64,000 bases of DNA from Oryzias latipes (lineage: Eukaryota; Chordata; Actinopteri; Beloniformes; Adrianichthyidae). A program made the position numbers and the translations under genes. The first letter of the stretch is position 1, and the number at the start of each line of letters is the position of its first letter. The stretch is taken from assembly GCF_002234675.1 (NCBI RefSeq), contig NC_019872.2, forward strand, positions 14,939,950 through 15,003,949, read 5' to 3'. Positions 52,201 to 61,200 of this stretch are shown here, in pieces. Below the pieces are notes generated by a model. It was not told the origin of the DNA and did no database searches. It saw nothing but the letters and a program-made list of their open reading frames with translations.

Positions 52201-55200
52201 TAAACATTAATATCAAATGCTGCTAGAACAATGCAATGTAGGTTGTTTTCATTCAAACATGCTGTATTGAGTGTGTACATAGTCATGAGATATTTTTAGT
52301 TATGTTTATTCTTATTTTAATGATTTTAACAATTTTTATTGGTTGTAAATTCTTTCTTTTAATGGAAAAATGATGCAGTGATTAGAAAGCACTCTTTGTT
52401 GTGCTTGTGACAATAAGAATTACGTATCTAGCTATAAGCCGTGTCACATAGCCACATGTACATTTCGCGCAATTCCCACATGTGACATTTTAATCTTTCG
52501 TGATACATGCATGATATACGCATTTCATTAGTGTTTCTTGCGTTTGTCAGCCAACGGGTCTTTACACAGTTAATCCGTCTTTTACATGGTTTATGCGCAA
52601 TTATGACGTAAATTTTATGCAATTGTGCTGGATTTTTCCGGGATGCATACGCAAATTTTTGGCTTTCCACGACCGTTCCACATATTTCCACGTATGTCTA
52701 ACACACTTTTCACGCATGTACCACCACTATTAACTTTTATATCGCGTATACAGTGCACATATCACGTTCAAATTGCGTAATTGATGCATGAATCAATATT
52801 GAATTGCATATGAATTACATATAGCTGGGTAGCTCGGTTGGTAAGATGAAGGAATGACGTGCAGGAAACCAGGGTTCGAATGAACAAGCAAGCAACTGAA
52901 TTGGTGAGCAGTTAACACCACCCAGTGAGGGCCCTTGGGCAAGACCCTTAACGCTACTGCCTACCAGCATGAATGTGCATGAATGGTGTTGGTCCCGGTG
53001 TTGGTCAGAGGAACCGTGGACACGCTTCTACAATCACCAAGTATGAATGAAGAGTGAATGAATAATGGACACATTGTAAGCACTTTAAGCGATAAATACA
53101 ATCCATTATATACACAGTGCAATAATTCACGGAAAGTTCATATTCTACCTTGATTTACATGTTTTGTGCATGGTTTATTTGTACTTCTGTGGTTTTAACA
53201 TGGTTCATTCGTGATACATCTGTCAAAATGTCATGTAAAGACCACAACTTTTCTCACTTTTTCCACGTATATTCACGATTGACCAATATTCATCCGTGCA
53301 AAATGCGCAAAATGTACCTTTGACATGGCCTTATCCCAAGATAAGATTTCACCCAACCATGAACTAGATTAGATAAATTGACCAACTTTTCCAACCTGTC
53401 AAGAGTGATTTCATGGTCCACTGTATCAAAGCTTTACCAGTCAGTGTTGACGTGGTCATCATTTTGCACTTTAAGAAGAGGACTTCACTAAAAAAATAAC
53501 TTTCAGTTTCTGCTGAGACTTTCAGCAATTGTGAAAAAATAATAGTTTAGTTGGCAAATAGCAGGTTGATGAGTTTTTATTTTGCTGAATGAATGTCCTT
53601 GAGTGTTATTAACACTGATTTCAGTGAATTATTTTACTTTGAATCAGAAAGTTTGCTTGCAGTGTAAGAAATATTTTCACAATATATTCAAAAACACAAT
53701 AGTCAAACATGTGATGTGCAAAAGATGAATATTTAACCTACTTTATGCTCAGGTCAGTGTAGTTCATGCAACTCTAACAAATCAATAAATACATTAGATT
53801 TTATAAAGTTGCATGTGTAAAGTAATGTCACAAGGAGAGAAAATTCTACTTTAGTTGTTTAAGGAACTTTCTTTCTTTGGTGCAGAACAAAGGAGGAGAG
53901 CTTGAAAAGGTTTTGGTTAGATCTCGCAATAGTTTCCTGATTTCCTGTAGATGAGCATTTTTCTTGCAGGCTCTTATTCATTTAGATGTCTTCTTTTAGC
54001 CTGTAAGGGCTATTTTATGTCTCGTCCCATCATTTTTGTATGCATCTATCACCCTTTTACATTCAGAAAGAGCTGTGGACTACACTGTATAAAAGCCTTT
54101 AAGTACAGTTGGACCTCTTAGACTCAAGACAGAAACACCTTGCCGTTTTCTTCCCTTCTGGCTTTGTGCATTGATGTGTTAATAGTAACATGCTTCTTTG
54201 GGAACTCTTGGCAAGAGCAGCTTGGGCCCCTTTTTTATTTAAAGAAAAGCAAGTGTTATATTACACTAGGATGTCCAAATCAAAATGTTCCACTTCTTTT
54301 CAGTCTTTTCCCATAAACTCAGAGTCTCAGTTGCTCAAGCTTAAAGAGTGTGTGCAAAAAGATGACATTTCTTTGGTAGAACTTCATCCTCACTGCTAAC
54401 TCCTAAATATTACCTAAGGTAGGAATTAAATAATAGAAACATGTTTTGTATTTTTTGTCATTTACCTACAGTCCTCTCAATTTGTCTTTGTTGTCTCTTT
54501 TGTCAGATGCATCAGTCAAACATACTATTGTAGAAGATTACGGCTCTGCGTGCCCACAAGGCTACAAACGATACAACAGCACTCACTGTCAAGGTAACAT
54601 CAAACAGCATGTTACCGTTTAGAGTGTTTTAAGGGGATTTTCAATATTTTTGTTCTCTTTTGAACCAGATGAAACTGCAGTATGATGCCTTAATCATGAG
54701 GAAAACCTTGTGTTTCTTTTGTTTTTCTGTCATAATCATAAAGACATCAATGAGTGCTCCATGCAGGGTGTCTGTCAAAACGGGGACTGTCTCAACACTC
54801 TAGGCAGTTTCAAATGTTCCTGCAACTCTGGCTTTATCCTAGAGCGGAACCGATGTGTCGGTGAGCACTGGTGTCCACTGGATGGACAGCAATGTTTTCT
54901 TACCCAATCCAATTTATTTTTGTTTTTCTAAATCAGGATATATCATTTCTTAATACATTGCTGTTGTGTCCAACGTTAGATTCTCCAGCTGAGCAGGCTC
55001 AGTGCTTCCTGTTGGCATCCGAGTCCAAGGGCTGTGAGCATCCTCTGTCGACGCAGATCACCCAGGAGATGTGCTGCTGCACGGTGGGCAAAGCCTGGGG
55101 ACGCAACTGTGAGAGGTGTCCTCATGTGGGTACAGGTGAGTGACTTTTATTAAACTACGTCTTACGGGTGGATATGGGCCGTCTGTCGGCGAAACTTGGG

Positions 55201-58200
55201 CAAAACTGTATGGGACAGGCAGTCAGCCCACAGGAAATATCAAAGTAGTAGACTGCTCATTGTTCATGCACAATTTTCTACGGCCATGCTGGATGAGACT
55301 CGGGCACCTTGTACGGATTTTTCAAGATGCAGCCGCTCCTCTCTAACCTTCAACAGACCCACACAACCCAAAAACACGAGCCACACAGGTACATGTCACT
55401 AAAACTTAGCATGGTGACAAACACAAGAGCATTTCACAATAAAAGCAGAATCGGCAAATCTTTAAATACCATTTAAAGTTTGGTTATTTATTAGGGTCTG
55501 TCTATACATCAAGTGTTGATTGCAATGGAGGGACAAACTCTTTTTTTATCTTTGCACTTTGCTACACTTTGCACCAGATTTTATGAATGGCAAATTAATA
55601 CTTCTTTAGAACAGTTGTGACGTTCTGTATTTATAATAGACAAAAAATTCAACCTGTTAACATTCTGGATACTTTCACTCCATTTCCCATTAACTACATC
55701 TACTCTACCCCCCAAAAAAATGAAAAGCTGGTGCAATTTTAGGCACAGACACTGCTGCTAGACATACAGAACTGTATTTATTTTCTAATTTTCTTAAGAA
55801 GCTAACAAGTCATGCTCTCACAGGTCTTTAAAAAAAGTGAAATACCAACTCAATGCAGCTCAGTCTATGTGATCATAGACTCAAACCCTTAATGTTTTTT
55901 TTATACAAGTCAACTAAAGTGATAACTATCAATTATTATTTGTCAAACAGGTAAATAACAATAAGATTTAAAATTCTTACTTAATGTGAAACAAGGTCCT
56001 GCAAGATTTCTGTGCTTCTTTGATGCTGCCTAATACAGTTATTTAAAGAAAACGCCCTTTTTTAAAACCCAATTTCTCTTCTTAGAAGTTTCTAATCTAG
56101 TTTGCAGCATAGTTGATCAAAGGAAGGGCAGTGGCCTAAAATTAACAATAGATCCTTCCTTTCTTTCTTCACATGATTCCAGTGGCTTTTAGTAAGATCT
56201 GTCCAGCTGGGAAAGGGTACCTTCTTCAAAGTATAACAGAGACTGTGGCCTTACCTCCCTTTTTCTTACCTCCCAAACCGCCAAAGGAGGGTAAGTCCCT
56301 GAATTTTTAAGCCTCAAAGCCCCTGACCCATCTTTGTTTGAACATTTTCTGACCTGATGTCACTTTGTAACTTTTCTTTTCAGAACAAGAGCGAGTGGTA
56401 CGTTGGGATTTTACTTGTCTATTCAGCAAATGAATAAGGTGATAGTTTTTGTTGTTTTAAAACTTTTTCTTTTCTTCTAAGCCTGCAAACACAACCCCTG
56501 TACAGCAGATTTCCACCAGCACCAGCGGTCCTCGTGTTCCTGGTAAATGCACCTTTTAGAAACCCCCCACAAGTAATGAAACATTGAGTGCAATTTGTAG
56601 CATTTGAAAAATTACATCAACTGACACACTGAGTGGAATGCTTATTTGTTGCTGCTAACTGATGGAATAGTGTGGAGAAACACTGTATAAAGAAGGAAAA
56701 GGACTAAAGTTCAACATGTCATAGTTCCTTCTAAAGTCTGTCAGCTTCATCTTTTCCCTTTGTTGGATCCACAGTTGTTAAACCCACTCCTCCGACAATC
56801 ATCCGATTGAACCCGGGCAATGACCCCCTCGAAACAGAGATAAAAGTCTCCCGTGAGTTTCACACAAAGCTTTTCATCACCTTTATGAAATGCTGGTTCA
56901 TGCACCTCCAAAATGAAGAATCCTACTTGCAGCTTTCCTCACTGAGAGTAGATGTGGAGAGCTTGGGGTCCAGCCCCACAAATGACATGTTGACTTTCCC
57001 CATGCAGTTAAAATGTTTAACACTGATTGCCATAGAGTTTGCCTCACATATATAACTTCAATGATGATCTATTAGAAAAAGAACTATAGTAGCCTAACCA
57101 AAGGTAGTTTGTTGTGCATGATTTGCTTTTGCAGTTCATTGATTTTGCATGTTTTTAACAACCAACAATAAAAGCGTGAACCCGCATTACGGCTTTGTTC
57201 ACGCTTTCTCTGTTTTTGGAATATTCCATTGTAAGTTTATACATTTATAGCCGTTTTGGACAACATGTTTCTATAGTGTACCATCCATTCCATCACTTCC
57301 TCCTGGCTGTTTTACATTAAAAATTCAACAGTATCAAAAAACCTCTATTAGTGTCAGCATTGTTAAGGATTGGTGAATGATGACATTTTTTGGAAGTAGT
57401 ATTGAAACTTTGCATTGTCATGTGAAAAAAAAATGAAAGGACTCTTCCTTTTAGCTGAATAGTTTTACTTCTATTCATGAAAAAATCATTTGGTCCTTGC
57501 TCCGTCTTACATCTTGTTTAAAAAATCGTTTGTTACAAAATAAATTCATGACATTTTTATAGCCAAAATTATAAATAAAAAATACATTATAACAAACCAT
57601 TTCAGTGTTAACAGCTAATAGCAGCTATCAGACATGGGGGTGGAAGGGTGACGATTTGGGCTTTTTCTGCAGCCTGAGAATTCCTAAAGACGACAAGAAT
57701 ATAAAAGCGAAATGTTGCAATGATGTAACCCAGTGTTTTTCAACCGGTGTGCCGCGGCACACTAGTGCTGATAATATTTTTTCTTTTCGTTTATTTGATT
57801 CTATTAAAGACATTTTGATAAAAATGGCAGTACTGCGATTTACCCACAGCTTCAGCTCTGTTTTTGGAAAAGTCCCGCCCCTTCAACTGTCTCCACCAAT
57901 AATTCTTGGAGGCTTAATCACATGTCATCGGTCTGACCAATCAGAAGTGGTTAAAGTCTTCACTTCCTTGTTACGATTCAGCTTATAAAGTCTCTCAGTT
58001 CCAACAAAAATAACAGCTAAAGCTCGTCTTTGCTGTGGAGCTTTCCATAGAATCCAGTATCAGACCGTCGAACAAGTGAACAAAACAAGAAGCTCAGAGA
58101 AGTGAGTCTGTCTGCGTTTGGCGGCTTTTGCACTACATCTCCCACGATGACTTGGGTTAAAGTGACAGCGTCTCAGCGCACAATGAGCCTTACTTTGTTA

Positions 58201-61200
58201 AACGTCTTGAAACCACTACGTACACACATCAAACAGTTTTGAAATCTTCCAACTTAACTTTTATTACATCTTTTGGAAAAAAAACAGCTGCAGCTTCCAG
58301 CTTTTTCTGCCACAATTATCACAAAAATGCATGTGAGATTACGGAGGGGCTGTAGATCAATACAGACTATGAGTTTCTCCTTTTTTAAAATTTTTGTATT
58401 CTGGTGTGCCGCGGGATTTTTGTAAAGGTTAAAGTGTGCCGTGGCTCAAAAAAGGTTGAAAAACACTGATCTAACCAAAGTGCAAACCTGTATGAACAAG
58501 AGTTACTTTGTTTCAGAGAGCGTGATATGGTTAATCCACAACAGTTAGAGACTGATGATTGCACAAAGAAAACGATCATTTAGAGCAATCGCTGTTAAAC
58601 TCTTTAAACATGAAGTTCTTTATCAATAGTAATTTGAGGAACTGTGATGAACCAAATGATTTTTAAGCCCTGATGCCTGAAGTGAAGAGAAGGGCACTTC
58701 CCTTTTCACATGACTGTATATATGTGACACTTGTCCCGTGTTTACCCCTCCTTAAAGCAGAGTCAGATGAATGTAGGCTGAGCAGAAATATTTGTGGTCA
58801 TGGAGAGTGTGAGAACAGCCCAAATGGCCACATCTGTCACTGTTACCCTGGCTACCATCTCAGCCCACAGAGGAACATCTGTGAGGGTAAGAGCCAGTAG
58901 TAGAGAAAAGAGACATTTCGGGCATAGGCTACTTTTTTTTTAATGTGTAAAGGTCACTTTAAAAGCAGAAATTTAGATTTCATTTTGGTATGAGGACTTT
59001 TTTGAAAAAGAAAATCTAACATGAATGCTATTTTCCTCAACTTATTTAAAGCTGTCATCATTTTTCCTCTTGGATTAAAGCAACAGCTACACCTAATGTA
59101 TTTAAAAAAAACAACCTTTTGACTGGGAATGAAACTCAGTTGCTAAATCCTGTCACTACTTTGATTCATGCAACATAAAAGATTACTTTACGTTTATTCT
59201 GTTGGTTTTTTTCTACAAAAAGAAACACAGATTTTACTCAATGTTAGCAACAAACACATTCTATTTTTATAACTAAGGTCTAAGCAGTGTCCTATAGATC
59301 ATTTATAGATATATTTACTGCAGTAAATAGCCTTTATGATTAAGAGTGATGCAAGAGTCACGGGCCCAACACCTTCTGGACGAAAAGAACTTTGCACATC
59401 GGAAATCCTCATTTCTGTTCCCATGTTCTTCCCACTACTTTCTGTCACCCAGACGAAAACGAATGCGAGTTGGAGCCGTGCAGCCAGGGCAGAGGCCGCT
59501 GTGTCAACACAGAAGGAACGTACAAATGCATCTGTAGCCTGGGATTTAAACACAAGGTGGAGCATGGGGGCCTAAGATGTAAAGGTAAGTTAGCCTGACC
59601 CATTGCCTGATATAAAATCACTGTTTCCTTGAAACTACCATATGCGATAGCGGGAATAATATGGCTCCTTCTCAGATATTGATGAATGCCTGAAACCAGA
59701 CATCTGTGGCGTTGGAGGCCTCTGCGTGAACCTGCCAGGTTCCTATAAATGTGAATGTCACAGCGGCTTCAGGAGCAAGTCCCCCCGATATCCATTCTGT
59801 GAAGGTCAGAAGACTCTGCAATAAAATCTAAACTGCTGTGCTCATCATTTATTAAAGCGTATATGGATCTGAACATATGAAAATGTGAACCTTTGACCTT
59901 CATTCCAGACATCAATGAGTGTTTGAATCCTGATACCTGTCCCAATGAGCAGTGTGAAAACACACTGGGCTCCTACGAGTGCACTCCCTGCATGCCCGGT
60001 TATGAAGCCCACGCTGGCAAATGTTATGGTGAGTGTAATTCTGCCAAACAAAAAATTTATTAGGAACACTTTTACAAATATATTTGTCCATTAAACGAAA
60101 ACAGCAAAAATCAATAGTATCAAAAAATACATATACAGTATCCCCCCCTGATTCGTGGGGATTAGGGACAAGAGAATGTGCCGAATCCGCAAATGCGGAG
60201 ACCCCCCCCCCCCACCCCAGAGGCCGAAGAATGTCTGTTCCTGATCCTTACTCATCAAAAAAGGATAAGTAAAACATTTCTGAAGCTTTGTAAAACATTT
60301 ATTAAAGGACACTAAAATATTGCTCAACATAAAGAGATTTTTTTCCATTCAGAGCAATAGACTTTACCATAGTGTACTTTATATCGTACATTAGGAGTGT
60401 CAGTCTGTGTCCCAAAACCAGGAACCCGTGCTTCCTCCTTCATCAGTTAAGTGCGAGAGGGCAGCTTCTTCTAGAAGAAGTCACTTTTATCCATCATTCA
60501 TTCATCCGGTTGATAATTACCCAGCTAGCAAAGCCAAGTGGGCCATATGGTTTAGAAGTGGGCCGACAATGTGGGCCCCACATGGGTTTTTTCCAGTTTC
60601 CGTGGTGGCCCCACCTGTGTTTGCCCAAATTGGCTTAAATGGGCACTTAGTAGGCTGGCTCGCTACACTAGCAGCTGCCCAGTGGACAGCTACGTTCCAT
60701 CCAGCAACCTAAGATTTAATGGAGCGGAGCTCCTTGCTATCCACCCAGTGTGGGCACTAACTTTTATTGGTAGCGATTCAGGAACCAGTGAAAATAGCTG
60801 TGAAATATGCAAGCTCTTCGTCTCCGCTCCCCTCCTCCCTTGCAGCACGTCCTTCGGACGCAAAAGTCTCAGACAATCGTCTTGAGCTGAGTTTTTGTGA
60901 TGAACCGGAAGAGTCTCTTTTGTTTGACTGGGAATACGTGAAACTGAGAATAGTGAGACGAAAACAAGCAGGGGAACACTGTATCAAACAGGCTTATAAA
61001 TTGTGATCATTTGTAAGAATAAATACGGGCATTCTTGCAGTTCAGAAATGTGTCCTGTTGGAGTTCTACAAAGAATCATGAAGAGGAAAAGAAAACAAAT
61101 GACCACCAAAGTTCAAACAAGATGGTTACTAAAGCAGAAAAAAAAACAACTAAGTACCGTATTTTCTGGAGTATAAGTCGCACTGATATCGGTCGCAGGA

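Larger units (their letters stand above)
48517..54506 (+). other. ltbp3 intron 4 (6.0 kb), repeat-rich
   Basis: It contains dispersed-repeat copies D and E, a fish repeat fragment at 51056-51465, and the MITE at 52438-53331 with a nested SINE. The remaining stretches (about 49.2-51.0 and 53.4-54.4 kb) show no gene or repeat I can name. Confidence 0.7.
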
